In this document: in pieces, positions 8,512 through 15,980 of the stretch
Position numbering within the stretch: the first letter of the stretch is position 1
Layout of the letters: every line of letters starts with the position of its first letter
Assembly (NCBI GenBank): GCA_017938055.1
Contig: JAGBCG010000247.1
Location: 1 to 20,672 of the forward strand
Direction: 5' to 3'
Source: Clostridia bacterium
GTDB lineage: Bacteria > Bacillota > Clostridia > Oscillospirales > CAG-382
Length of the DNA stretch: 20,672 nt
Translations under genes and position numbers: made by a program
Notes under the pieces: generated by a model
The model's input: only the letters and a program-made list of their open reading frames with translations
Told to the model about the DNA's origin: nothing
Databases searched by the model: none

Positions 8512-9593
8512 TGATACTTGAAGAAACAAAAATCTTAAGAGTAAATCCCGATTTATCGGGAGAAGACGACATAAAAAAGCTTGCTTTTGCAGCAGATGTA
8601 CTGAAAAAAGGCGGACTTGTGGCATTTCCCACAGAAACGGTGTACGGTCTTGGTGCAAATGCTCTTGACGAAAAGGCTGTAAAGTCTATTTTTACTGCAA
8701 AGGGCAGAGCACAGGACAATCCTCTTATCGTTCATCTTGCAAGTGCAAGTGATATGAATAAGTATGCAAAGGTGGATATGTGTGAAAAGGCACAGCTTCT
8801 TATGGCACAAATGCCTGCACCGCTTACTGTTGTTATGCCAAAACGTAGTAATATTCCCGAGTGCGTAACGGCTGGACTTGACAGCGTTGCACAGCGTGTT
8901 CCTCAAAACGTCGTTGCCCGCAAGCTTATTGAGCTTTCGTCAGTTCCCGTTGCCGCACCCAGTGCCAATATCTCGGGAAAGCCAAGTCCAACAACGGCAG
9001 AGCATGTTATTTGTGACATGATGGGCAAGGCGGACGTGATTATTGACGGTGGCATGTGCAATGTGGGACTTGAATCTACGGTGGTGTCGCTGTGTAAACA
9101 AGTGCCCTTGCTGTTAAGACCCGGTGGGTTTACATATGAGCGTTTATGTGAAATTCTTGGCGAGGTGGAAATCTCACAGGCTGTGCTTTCTCAGCTTAAA
9201 GAAGGACAAAAGCCTGAGTCACCGGGCATGAAATATAAGCATTATGCACCTGATGCAAAAGTGATGCTTGTGAAAGGCAAAAAAGAAAATGTGTCAAAGC
9301 TTTTGCTTGAAAAATATCTTGAGGGAAATACGGGCATAATCTGTTATGACGGTGACATCGAAATTTATGACGAAAAGATTATTACGGTGGGCACAAGAAG
9401 TGACAACAGTACGTATGCTGAAAAAATGTTTGATGCCTTAAGAAAAATGGATAAAATACAGGGCGTACAATGCATTTTTGCCTTGCTGCCCGAGGATACA
9501 AAGGGTATTTCACTTGCAATTTACAACAGGATGTTAAGAGCTGCGGCTTTCTGTGTTATTGATGCAGACGAATACTTCAAAAAAGGAGAGTGA
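8511..9593 (+). CDS. sua5: L-threonylcarbamoyladenylate synthase (Sua5/YwlC type)
   Basis: 360 aa, the long two-domain form. It makes threonylcarbamoyl-AMP from threonine, bicarbonate and ATP, the first step of t6A37 modification of ANN-decoding tRNAs. The N-terminal YrdC domain (about residues 15-210) shows FPTETVYGLGANAL (39-52), the KGR motif at 64-66, VAAPSANISGKPSPTT with the S-x-N motif (151-153), and PLLLRPGG. A linker with SPGMKYKHYAP, typical of Sua5 proteins, leads to the C-terminal Sua5 domain (about 240-350). Start and prfA stop overlap by one base, indicating translational coupling; prfA-sua5/ywlC neighbourhood is common in Firmicutes. TsaB/D/E partners are not in the window. Confidence 0.95.
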   Translation: MILEETKILRVNPDLSGEDDIKKLAFAADVLKKGGLVAFPTETVYGLGANALDEKAVKSIFTAKGRAQDNPLIVHLASASDMNKYAKVDMCEKAQLLMAQMPAPLTVVMPKRSNIPECVTAGLDSVAQRVPQNVVARKLIELSSVPVAAPSANISGKPSPTTAEHVICDMMGKADVIIDGGMCNVGLESTVVSLCKQVPLLLRPGGFTYERLCEILGEVEISQAVLSQLKEGQKPESPGMKYKHYAPDAKVMLVKGKKENVSKLLLEKYLEGNTGIICYDGDIEIYDEKIITVGTRSDNSTYAEKMFDALRKMDKIQGVQCIFALLPEDTKGISLAIYNRMLRAAAFCVIDADEYFKKGE

Positions 9594-9597
9594 ATAC

Positions 9598-10203
9598 ATG
9601 CTTGTACTTGGACTTACCGGACAGAGTGGAGCAGGCAAGGGCGTGTTTTCACACACAGCAGGCAAAAGAGAGGGGATATATGTCCTTGATACCGACATAA
9701 CCGCACGTCAGGTGGTATGCAAGGGACAGCCTTGTCTAAATGAGCTTACAGAGTTCTTTGGGAAAGAAATTCTTGAAGCTGACGGCACTCTCAATCGCCG
9801 AAAGCTTGCACAAATCGCCTTTAGTGACGAAAGCAAGCATCAGAGCCTTAACCGTATTACACATTTCTATATCACAAAAAAGGTGGAGGAATGGCTTAGT
9901 GACTGCAGAGAAAAAGCTGCGGTGTGTGCTATAATAGATGCACCGTTACTGTTTGAAAGCGGTATTGACAGGCTTTGCCACATGACTCTTGGAATTATTG
10001 CAGACTATGATATAAGAATCAAACGGGTAATGAATCGTGATAAAATTGATGAAAAGAATGCAAGAATACGTCTTGATTCACAACCGGATGACGAATTTTT
10101 CCGCCAAAAGTGCACACATATTCTGGAGAACAATTCTTCTTTTGAAGATTTTGCTGCCAAAACAGAAAAATTTATTGATAGCTGTATCTTATCAAAAATA
10201 TGA
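9598..10203 (+). CDS. coaE: Dephospho-CoA kinase
   Basis: 201 aa from the ATG at 9598, which follows AAAGGAGAG; an upstream in-frame ATG inside the previous gene (9553) is rejected. CoaE phosphorylates the ribose 3'-hydroxyl of dephospho-CoA, the last step of CoA synthesis. Visible: P-loop GLTGQSGAGKG (5-15), YVLDTDITARQVV, LNRRKLAQIAFSD, the substrate-binding IDAPLLFESG, and the lid region IKRVMNRDKIDEKNARIRLDSQ. Unusually, the residue after the P-loop lysine is Gly rather than the usual Ser/Thr, although the rest of the protein looks intact. The gene begins 4 nt after the sua5 stop. Confidence 0.93.
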   Translation: MLVLGLTGQSGAGKGVFSHTAGKREGIYVLDTDITARQVVCKGQPCLNELTEFFGKEILEADGTLNRRKLAQIAFSDESKHQSLNRITHFYITKKVEEWLSDCREKAAVCAIIDAPLLFESGIDRLCHMTLGIIADYDIRIKRVMNRDKIDEKNARIRLDSQPDDEFFRQKCTHILENNSSFEDFAAKTEKFIDSCILSKI

Positions 10204-10216
10204 AAGGCTTTACTAA

Positions 10217-10780
10217 ATGAAACGAACAATATCTATAATATGTATACTTATAATTTCTGCACTGGTGGCATTTTTCTGGGTTGAAATTGATGATGCCATG
10301 ACTAAGCACAACCACCCTTTGAAATATGTTGAGTATGTAGAGGAATATGCACAGTTATATGCTGTGCCAAAGGAGCTTGTGTATGCTGTTATAAAGGCAG
10401 AGAGCAATTTTGAGAGTGATGCGGTATCCTCAAAGGGGGCTACGGGGCTTATGCAGATAATGCCTGAAACTTATACGTGGTTGTGTGACAAATATTTAGA
10501 GACAAGCATGGATCCGCAGCTTTTATTTACACCGGAAATAAATATCAAATTCGGAACATTGTATCTTAGCTTTCTTTATTCAAAATTCGGAAACTGGGAA
10601 ACGGCCGTAGCAGCATACAATGCAGGTCCTACAAAGGTTGAAAAATGGTTGAGTGACAGTGAAATTTCAGAAAACGGTGTTCTTGTAAATGTTCCTTATG
10701 AGGAAACAGAAAAATACATTAAAAAGGTTATGAAAGCAAAGAATAATTACAAAGAACTTTATTTTGCAGATAATAAATAA
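10217..10780 (+). CDS. Membrane-anchored lytic transglycosylase (SLT domain)
   Basis: 187 aa. An N-terminal hydrophobic segment (about residues 5-22) without a lipobox or clear cleavage site suggests a membrane anchor. The SLT domain covers about 38-170: VPKELVYAVIKAESNFES places the catalytic glutamate at residue 62, followed by the family hallmarks GATGLMQIMPETYTWL and AVAAYNAGPTKVEKWL. These enzymes cleave the MurNAc-GlcNAc bond of peptidoglycan non-hydrolytically, forming 1,6-anhydroMurNAc. Size and arrangement match the YjbJ/Slt-like proteins of Firmicutes, sometimes sporulation-linked. It begins 13 nt after coaE with an AAAGG ribosome binding site. Confidence 0.93.
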   Translation: MKRTISIICILIISALVAFFWVEIDDAMTKHNHPLKYVEYVEEYAQLYAVPKELVYAVIKAESNFESDAVSSKGATGLMQIMPETYTWLCDKYLETSMDPQLLFTPEINIKFGTLYLSFLYSKFGNWETAVAAYNAGPTKVEKWLSDSEISENGVLVNVPYEETEKYIKKVMKAKNNYKELYFADNK

Positions 10781-10806
10781 CATTTTTTATACGGAGGATT
10801 AATTAA

Positions 10807-12210
10807 ATGTCAGAAAAATCAAAGGCTGAGCTTTTAAAAGAAGAGCTTTACATGACAAAGAAAAACGCATACGAAACAATGTCACAAGAGGAAATTAAGG
10901 AATGCTACGATTATTGTGAGGATTATAAAATGTTCCTTGACAAATGTAAAACAGAAAGAGAATCTGTTGAATTTGCCGTTAAATACCTTGAAGAAAGAGG
11001 CTTTAAGAGTTTTGAATACGGAAAGGAATACAAGACCGGTGATAAATTCTACCTCAATAACAGAGGAAAGGCAATTTATATAGTTGTAATGGGTAAAAGG
11101 CCTCTTGAGGAGGGTGTACGCATTGCGGCAGCACATGTTGACAGCCCCAGAATTGATTTGAAGCAGAATCCTCTCTATGAGGACGGTGGATTTGCTTTCT
11201 TCAAGACACATTACTATGGTGGCATTAAGAAATTCCAGTGGGTTACAATTCCTTTGGCTATCCATGGTGTTATAGTAAAGGCAAACGGAGAAAAGGTTAA
11301 TGTGTGCATCGGTGAAGACGACAGTGATCCTGTGTTTTATATTACCGATATTCTCCCTCATCTGGGTAAGGATCAGGCAAGCAAGAATCTTGGCAGTGCA
11401 TTTAACGGCGAACAGCTCAATATTCTTTGCGGTAGCCGTCCTTATGAGGATGAAAAGGTTAAGGATATTAAGCTTAATATTTTAAGTATTCTCAAAGAAA
11501 AATATGATATTACCGAAGCGGACTTTCTTTCAAGTGAACTGTGCGTTGTTCCTTCAATCAAAGCCCGTGACCTTGGTTTTGACAGAAGTCTTATTGCTGC
11601 TTACGGACACGACGACAGAGTATGTGCATATCCCATTCTCACGGCTTGTGCAGACAGTTGCGAGAAGGATTTGCCCACATACACCACAGTTACTATTTTC
11701 GCCGACAAGGAAGAAACGGGAAGTGACGGTAACACAGGTATGCAATCCTTTGCTTTTGAGGACATGCTTAAAGAAATGTGTGAAAACGCTCAGCAGAATG
11801 TAAGAAAAATGTTTTCAAATTCTATCTGCCTTTCCGCAGATGTAAATGCTTGTTTTGATCCGAATTTTAGTGAGGTTTACGAGTCAAGAAACACTGCATA
11901 TATCAACAAGGGTGTATGTGTAACTAAGTTTACCGGTGGCGGTGGCAAGAGCAGTACAAACGATGCTCATGCAGAATTTGTTGCATTTATCAGGAAGCTT
12001 TTTGACGACAACGGTGTTGTGTGGCAGACAGGTGAGCTTGGAAAGGTAGACCAGGGCGGCGGTGGAACAGTTGCCAAGTTTATTTCAAAACTCAACGCGG
12101 ATGTAATTGACGTGGGTGTACCTGTAATTTCAATGCATGCACCTTGCGAGGTTGTTTCAAAAACTGACGTATGGGCGGCATACAAGGCATTTTTGTGCTT
12201 CTTTAAATAA
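10807..12210 (+). CDS. M18 family zinc aminopeptidase
   Basis: 467 aa, usual for bacterial aminopeptidase I (M18). These cytoplasmic, dodecameric, two-metal enzymes remove N-terminal residues from peptides. Visible metal-site motifs are AAAHVDSPRIDLK (His110, Asp112), FADKEETGSDGNTG with the catalytic and bridging acidic pair, SADVNACFDPN, and ISMHAPCEVVSKTDV with the last His ligand. KTHYYGGIKKFQW is also typical of the family. The ribosome binding site ACGGAGG lies 9 nt before the ATG, and the gene starts 26 nt after the transglycosylase stop. No export signal is visible. Peptide specificity cannot be predicted. Confidence 0.95.
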   Translation: MSEKSKAELLKEELYMTKKNAYETMSQEEIKECYDYCEDYKMFLDKCKTERESVEFAVKYLEERGFKSFEYGKEYKTGDKFYLNNRGKAIYIVVMGKRPLEEGVRIAAAHVDSPRIDLKQNPLYEDGGFAFFKTHYYGGIKKFQWVTIPLAIHGVIVKANGEKVNVCIGEDDSDPVFYITDILPHLGKDQASKNLGSAFNGEQLNILCGSRPYEDEKVKDIKLNILSILKEKYDITEADFLSSELCVVPSIKARDLGFDRSLIAAYGHDDRVCAYPILTACADSCEKDLPTYTTVTIFADKEETGSDGNTGMQSFAFEDMLKEMCENAQQNVRKMFSNSICLSADVNACFDPNFSEVYESRNTAYINKGVCVTKFTGGGGKSSTNDAHAEFVAFIRKLFDDNGVVWQTGELGKVDQGGGGTVAKFISKLNADVIDVGVPVISMHAPCEVVSKTDVWAAYKAFLCFFK

Positions 12211-12281
12211 CTTAAATAACGGTTTTGGTTATTTTGGTTTCAATAAAAGTGACTTGTGTTTAACTGAATAAGGAGAATAAT

Positions 12282-13589
12282 ATGAATATTGAGCAGTTAA
12301 AATCAGCAATTAAAGACGGAAAATATGACAAAGCCTTTAGAGAACTCTATGGAAACGACTGCGATATTGATGGAGTAAGAGCAAGATACTTTGCCTGTGC
12401 AACGGGTTTTGAAAATGTCTACTCAAACAAGCAACATGGCGACGTTGAAATGTTTTCGGTTGCAGGCAGAAGTGAAATATCGGGAAATCATACAGACCAC
12501 AACCATGGTAAAGTGCTTGCAGCGTCTATAACACTTGATATTATTTCTGTTGCGGCAAAGAACAATGATGGTGTAATTGCCGTAAAATCCGAGGGCTTTG
12601 ACGAGGATGTTGTGAAGCTTTGTGACGTTGAAAACGTAAGAGAAAACGAAAAATACAAGGCAAGTGCCATTATTCGCGGCATGTGTGACGGCTTTAAAAA
12701 GAACGGTTATAATGCAGGTGCGTTTTATGCATATACAACCTCAAGCGTTCTCAAGGGATCGGGTCTTAGCTCTTCTGCCGCTTTTGAGGATATGATAGGC
12801 AACATGCTTAATTATTTTTACAACGATGGCAAAATTGACAACGTAGAAATTGCAAAGATTGCCCAGTATTCTGAAAACGTCCACTTTGGTAAACCCAGCG
12901 GACTTATGGATCAGGTGGCATGTGCAGTTGGAGGATTTGTTGCAATAGATTTTAAAGACCCTGCAAAGCCTGTTGTGGAAAAGCTTCCTTTTGATCTTGA
13001 AAAATTTGACGTTTCTCTTTGCATAGTAAATACAGGAGGAAATCATGCAAATCTCAATGAGGATTATGCTTCGGTTCCCGGTGACATGAAAAAGGTTGCA
13101 AAGTTGCTCGGAGTAGATTTTCTTCGTGATTCATCAAAAGAGGCTCTCCTTGACAAAGCTCTTGAAATAAGACAAACTCTGGGTGACAAGTGCCTTATGA
13201 GAGCTATGCACTTCTACAACGAAAACATCAGGGTGACAAATCAAAAAGGTGCTCTTGAAAAGGGCGATTTTGACGGTTTTCTAAAGGGCGTGAGAGCATC
13301 AGGACTTTCATCTTTCACAATGCTTCAGAATGTGTATACCACAAAGAATGTGGACGAGCAGGGTCTTAGTCTTGCACTTGCACTTTCGGCGGAAGTTCTT
13401 GGTGACGACAAGAATGCTGCATGGCGTGTACATGGCGGTGGATTTGCAGGTACTATTCAGGCGTTCGTTCCCAAGTCAAAGGTTGCACATTACAAGGAAA
13501 GTCTTGAAAAGGTGTTTGGAAAAGGCAATGTGTATGTACTTGGAGTAAGAAAGTATGGAGCGGTGTCTTTGGAGTATCTTAATAAGTAA
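12282..13589 (+). CDS. galK: Galactokinase-family GHMP sugar kinase
   Basis: 435 aa, somewhat longer than canonical GalK (about 390). GHMP kinase motifs are all present: AGRSEISGNHTDHNHG (61-76) equals motif 1, KGSGLSSSAAFEDMIG equals the phosphate-binding motif 2, and WRVHGGGFAGTIQAF equals motif 3. GKPSGLMDQVACAVGG provides the catalytic Asp in the expected place. It should phosphorylate galactose at C1 with ATP. The difference is in motif 1, where canonical galactokinases have GEHTDYN and this protein has GNHTDHN, replacing the glutamate that contacts the sugar C6 hydroxyl; a similar variant occurs in other Clostridia. No galT, galE or sugar regulator is adjacent. The ribosome binding site is AAGGAG. 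Confidence 0.88.
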   Translation: MNIEQLKSAIKDGKYDKAFRELYGNDCDIDGVRARYFACATGFENVYSNKQHGDVEMFSVAGRSEISGNHTDHNHGKVLAASITLDIISVAAKNNDGVIAVKSEGFDEDVVKLCDVENVRENEKYKASAIIRGMCDGFKKNGYNAGAFYAYTTSSVLKGSGLSSSAAFEDMIGNMLNYFYNDGKIDNVEIAKIAQYSENVHFGKPSGLMDQVACAVGGFVAIDFKDPAKPVVEKLPFDLEKFDVSLCIVNTGGNHANLNEDYASVPGDMKKVAKLLGVDFLRDSSKEALLDKALEIRQTLGDKCLMRAMHFYNENIRVTNQKGALEKGDFDGFLKGVRASGLSSFTMLQNVYTTKNVDEQGLSLALALSAEVLGDDKNAAWRVHGGGFAGTIQAFVPKSKVAHYKESLEKVFGKGNVYVLGVRKYGAVSLEYLNK

Positions 13590-13662
13590 TAAAAAATCGG
13601 TAATATCCGGCTTTTCTGAAACCCAATGTTCAGTTTTATATTAAAACTTTTCAGGTGAAAAA

Positions 13663-14436
13663 ATGTTTAAAGCAATCCCATTGTTTTCAAGTTCTTCGGG
13701 AAACTGTGTTTATGTACAGTATAATGACGAGGAAATTCTCATTGATGCGGGCGTTTCATACAAAAGAATATGTGCGGCTTTGACAAGCATTGGAAGTGAT
13801 ATTTCAAGGATCAAGGCGGTGCTTGTGACTCATGAGCACTCGGACCATGTACAAGCACTTGATGTTTTGTCAAAGCACGCAGATATTCCCATATACATAA
13901 ATTCCGGTTCTGCAGACTCTTTTTATTGTCATCCCGACGAGCTGTTTTGCGGACATGTAATTATTGCAAATCCGGGAGAAACGCTTACTTTTGGTGGATT
14001 TGATGTGGATATTTTTGCCACACCCCATGATTCTGCAGGCTCTGTTGGATATCATTTTACCTTTTCCGATGGCAACCGTTTTGCTCTTGCTACGGATATT
14101 GGACATTTGACGGATGATATAAAAAAACACCTTTTAGGGTGTTCTCAGGTGATTTTAGAATCAAATCACGATATAAAAAAGCTGAAAAATGGACCGTACC
14201 CATATCCGTTAAAGCAAAGAATTTTGTCGGACAGGGGACATTTGTCCAACGAAGCATGTGCACAGTTTGTACCGCAGCTTGTTGAGAGTGGAACAAAGAA
14301 AATTGTCCTTGCCCACTTGTCAAAAGAAAACAATACGCCAGCTCTTGCTTATCAGACATCGGCAGAAGCTCTTGCTCTTGCCGGATTTACGCCGGATGAT
14401 GTCAAGCTTACCATTGCTATGTGTAGCATAATTTAA
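13663..14436 (+). CDS. walJ: MBL-fold hydrolase, YycJ/WalJ type
   Basis: 257 aa metallo-beta-lactamase fold protein. The opening LFSSSSGNCVYVQ, then ILIDAGVS, and the metal site THEHSDH (His57, His59, Asp61, His62) are characteristic of YycJ/WalJ, as are ATDIGHLTDD and LESNHD further on and LAHLSKENNTP near the C-terminus. WalJ homologues are likely 5'-3' exonucleases linked to DNA repair and, in Bacilli, sit with the walRK cell-wall regulon; here there is no walRK, so the link to wall control is not supported by context. The ATG follows an AGGTG ribosome binding site in a 73-nt gap after the galK-like gene. Confidence 0.9.
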   Translation: MFKAIPLFSSSSGNCVYVQYNDEEILIDAGVSYKRICAALTSIGSDISRIKAVLVTHEHSDHVQALDVLSKHADIPIYINSGSADSFYCHPDELFCGHVIIANPGETLTFGGFDVDIFATPHDSAGSVGYHFTFSDGNRFALATDIGHLTDDIKKHLLGCSQVILESNHDIKKLKNGPYPYPLKQRILSDRGHLSNEACAQFVPQLVESGTKKIVLAHLSKENNTPALAYQTSAEALALAGFTPDDVKLTIAMCSII

Positions 14437-14455
14437 AGGAGAAGAACATTACAAG

Positions 14456-15244
14456 ATGGATACAAAAATTATAGTGGTACGACACGCACAGGGAATGGGA
14501 AATCTGCTGGGAGAATTTCACGGACAGTATCCCTCGGACATAACAGAGCTTGGTATAAAGCAGGCAGAGTGTTCTGCTGAATTTCTAAAGAATTATAAAA
14601 TTGATATTGCTTATGCCAGTGATATTCCAAGAGCATATAGTACAGCAAGAATAATTGCACAAAGACATGGACTTGAGGTAATCAAGCAAGAAGGTCTGAG
14701 AGAGATTTTTGCAGGAGAGTGGGAACAGTTTCGTTTTGATGATATCGAACAGGCATATCCCAAGGAATATCGCATCTGGCGAGAGGACCTTGGAAATGCA
14801 AGATGCCCCGGCGGTGAAAGTGTAAAAGAACTACAGACAAGGGTCAGCACAACAATAGAAAGCATTGTAAAAATGAATCCTGGAAAGAATATTCTTATCG
14901 GCACACATGCAACGCCTATTCGTGTTATGGCGTGCATCTGGCATAATGTACCCCTTGAAAAGATTACAACACTTCCTTGGGTGCCAAATGCTTCGGTTTC
15001 AATTATCAATTACGACAGCGAAACTCTCGAACACTCCATTGAAAGCTATGCTCTTTGTGAGCATCTTTTAAAGGAAAATTTAGTTACTGAGTTGCCGACG
15101 ACTATATCGCTTCTTACTTTCTCTTTACTGAAAAGAGAAAGTGTCGGGACTGCCCGACAGCAGTATTCGCAGGCAATCTTGAACAGTGTCGGATTTTTGG
15201 TGCCCGTGAAGCGAGTTTTTCTTTATGGATGTAAGCAGATGTGA
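14456..15244 (+). CDS. Histidine phosphatase family protein with aberrant C-terminus
   Basis: 262 aa. The phosphoglycerate-mutase-like fold is clear for residues 1-216: VVRHAQGMGN with the phospho-accepting His10, SDIPRAYSTARIIA, LREIFAGEWE, and IGTHATPIRVMA with the second catalytic His151. Family members of this type normally stop shortly after a phrase like ENLVTELPTT, near residue 216. Here the frame continues for about 46 residues that do not resemble the family and are encoded by a hairpin-rich repeat sequence (15108-15335), so the natural stop appears to have been lost to insertion or recombination. The catalytic domain looks intact. Substrate unknown. A ribosome binding site AAAGGAG lies rather far (14 nt) from the ATG, which starts 19 nt after the WalJ gene. 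Confidence 0.88.
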   Translation: MDTKIIVVRHAQGMGNLLGEFHGQYPSDITELGIKQAECSAEFLKNYKIDIAYASDIPRAYSTARIIAQRHGLEVIKQEGLREIFAGEWEQFRFDDIEQAYPKEYRIWREDLGNARCPGGESVKELQTRVSTTIESIVKMNPGKNILIGTHATPIRVMACIWHNVPLEKITTLPWVPNASVSIINYDSETLEHSIESYALCEHLLKENLVTELPTTISLLTFSLLKRESVGTARQQYSQAILNSVGFLVPVKRVFLYGCKQM

Positions 15245-15335
15245 AAAATGGGTGTTGGTGCAAAAAATCAGTTAACAACGGCGTTAGTCAAATAAAGTTC
15301 TTTTGGTTACTTTTCTTTCAAGAAAAGTAACAAAA
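15108..15335. repeat. Putative hairpin-bounded intergenic repeat element
   Basis: The segment has a perfect hairpin near each end: ACTTTCTCTTT (15116-15126) pairing with 15132-15142 over a 5-nt loop, and GTTACTTTTCTT (15306-15317) pairing with 15320-15331. The two hairpins share the string TTACTTT. A third stem, GTCGGG/CCCGAC (15143-15148 with 15153-15158), follows the first. No transposase or long open frame is present. It looks like a small non-coding repeat of MITE or REP style, but this is a single copy in the window, so repetition elsewhere is inferred. Its left part is translated as the tail of the histidine phosphatase; borders are approximate. Confidence 0.45.
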
Positions 15336-15402
15336 AATATATTCGAAAAATCTGCAAAGTAGGGACGATGCCACATAGTCCCTCATAATGTTATATGTAA
15401 TA

Positions 15403-15433
15403 AACCCGCAAGAGAAAACTTGCGGGTTGTTTT
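15403..15433 (+). terminator. Intrinsic terminator of the plus-strand cluster
   Basis: A perfect 10-bp stem AACCCGCAAG (15403-15412) with CTTGCGGGTT (15419-15428), a 6-nt loop, then GTTTT. It lies downstream of the last plus-strand gene. The stretch 15472-15609 beyond it holds no other feature I can support. Confidence 0.85.
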
Positions 15434-15442
15434 CGTTATACA

Positions 15443-15471
15443 AGAAAAACCGCCATCATATAGATGGCGGT
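15443..15471 (-). terminator. Intrinsic terminator of the minus-strand zinc-ribbon gene
   Basis: A 9-bp stem ACCGCCATC (15449-15457) with GATGGCGGT (15463-15471), loop ATATA. Read on the minus strand it is followed by TTTTTCTTG, so it ends transcripts coming leftwards from the gene at 15610-15888, about 140 nt away. It faces the plus-strand terminator next to it. Confidence 0.8.
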
Positions 15472-15609
15472 ACAGTGTCAAAACCTATAGCTGTAAATCA
15501 AACTCACTTGTCAGTACATTATAAGCCGTGAGTTCAATTCCTCTATGGAAAGAACACCACTGGACAGGTAATAAACCCAAGTAAATAAAATATATAGCTA
15601 AATATTTAA

Positions 15610-15888
15610 TTACTGTTCTTCTTTCATTGCTGCGAAGCAATCGCTGCAATAAACGGGTCTGTCACTGGTGGGCTGGAAAGGAACTTTAGCTTCCTTGCCG
15701 CAGTTTGCACAGGTAGTTGTGAAGTATTCTCTCTGGGGCTTAGCAGCATTCTTTCTCTTGTCGCGGCAAGCCTTGCATCTCTGGGGTTCGTTCTGGAAGC
15801 CCTTTTCTGCATAGAATTCCTGTTCGCCTGCCGTGAAGATAAATTCTTCGCCGCAATCCTTGCAAACTAATGTTTTGTTTTCGTACAT
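15610..15888 (-). CDS. Zinc-ribbon protein with four CxxC pairs
   Basis: 92 aa with eight cysteines arranged as four CxxC pairs (C9/C12, C38/C41, C60/C63, C81/C84), enough for two zinc sites, each probably built from two pairs. The first half (LVCKDCGEEFIFTAGEQEF) matches the probable zinc-ribbon domain found in many small bacterial proteins; the second half (TTCANCGKEAKVPF ... VYCSDC) is a second ribbon similar to those of the CxxC-CxxC type. Function is unknown; nucleic-acid or protein binding is possible. A GAGGGAAAG ribosome binding site precedes the ATG. It lies 92 nt downstream of the sigma-factor gene on the same strand. Confidence 0.85.
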   Translation of the reverse strand: MYENKTLVCKDCGEEFIFTAGEQEFYAEKGFQNEPQRCKACRDKRKNAAKPQREYFTTTCANCGKEAKVPFQPTSDRPVYCSDCFAAMKEEQ

Positions 15889-15980
15889 GTTCTTTCCCTC
15901 GCTTTGAGTAAAAATATTATTATTTGTCCCATGACTGTTACGAGCAGTCGCATTTTTTTGCCGTACTACGATAGGACATA

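Noticed and set aside
12214..12236. Hairpin AATAAC/GTTATT between the aminopeptidase and galK-like genes
   Set aside because: Six mostly A-T pairs and an interrupted T-tract; not a convincing terminator.
13616..13640. Hairpin CTGAA/TTCAG followed by TTTT as a terminator after the galK-like gene
   Set aside because: Only five AT-rich base pairs with an 8-nt loop; too weak to claim, though it might reduce read-through.
15520..15564. Fragment resembling a tRNA T-arm and CCA end (GAGTTCAATTCCTC then ACACCA)
   Set aside because: The distance from the T-stem to the 3' end is wrong, no acceptor, D or anticodon arm is found upstream, and such short matches arise by chance.
15934..15968. Hairpin GACTG/CAGTC with a T-run on the plus strand
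   Set aside because: No plus-strand transcript is expected here, and on the minus strand it lacks a T-run; it could be a weak processing hairpin but is not supported as a terminator.
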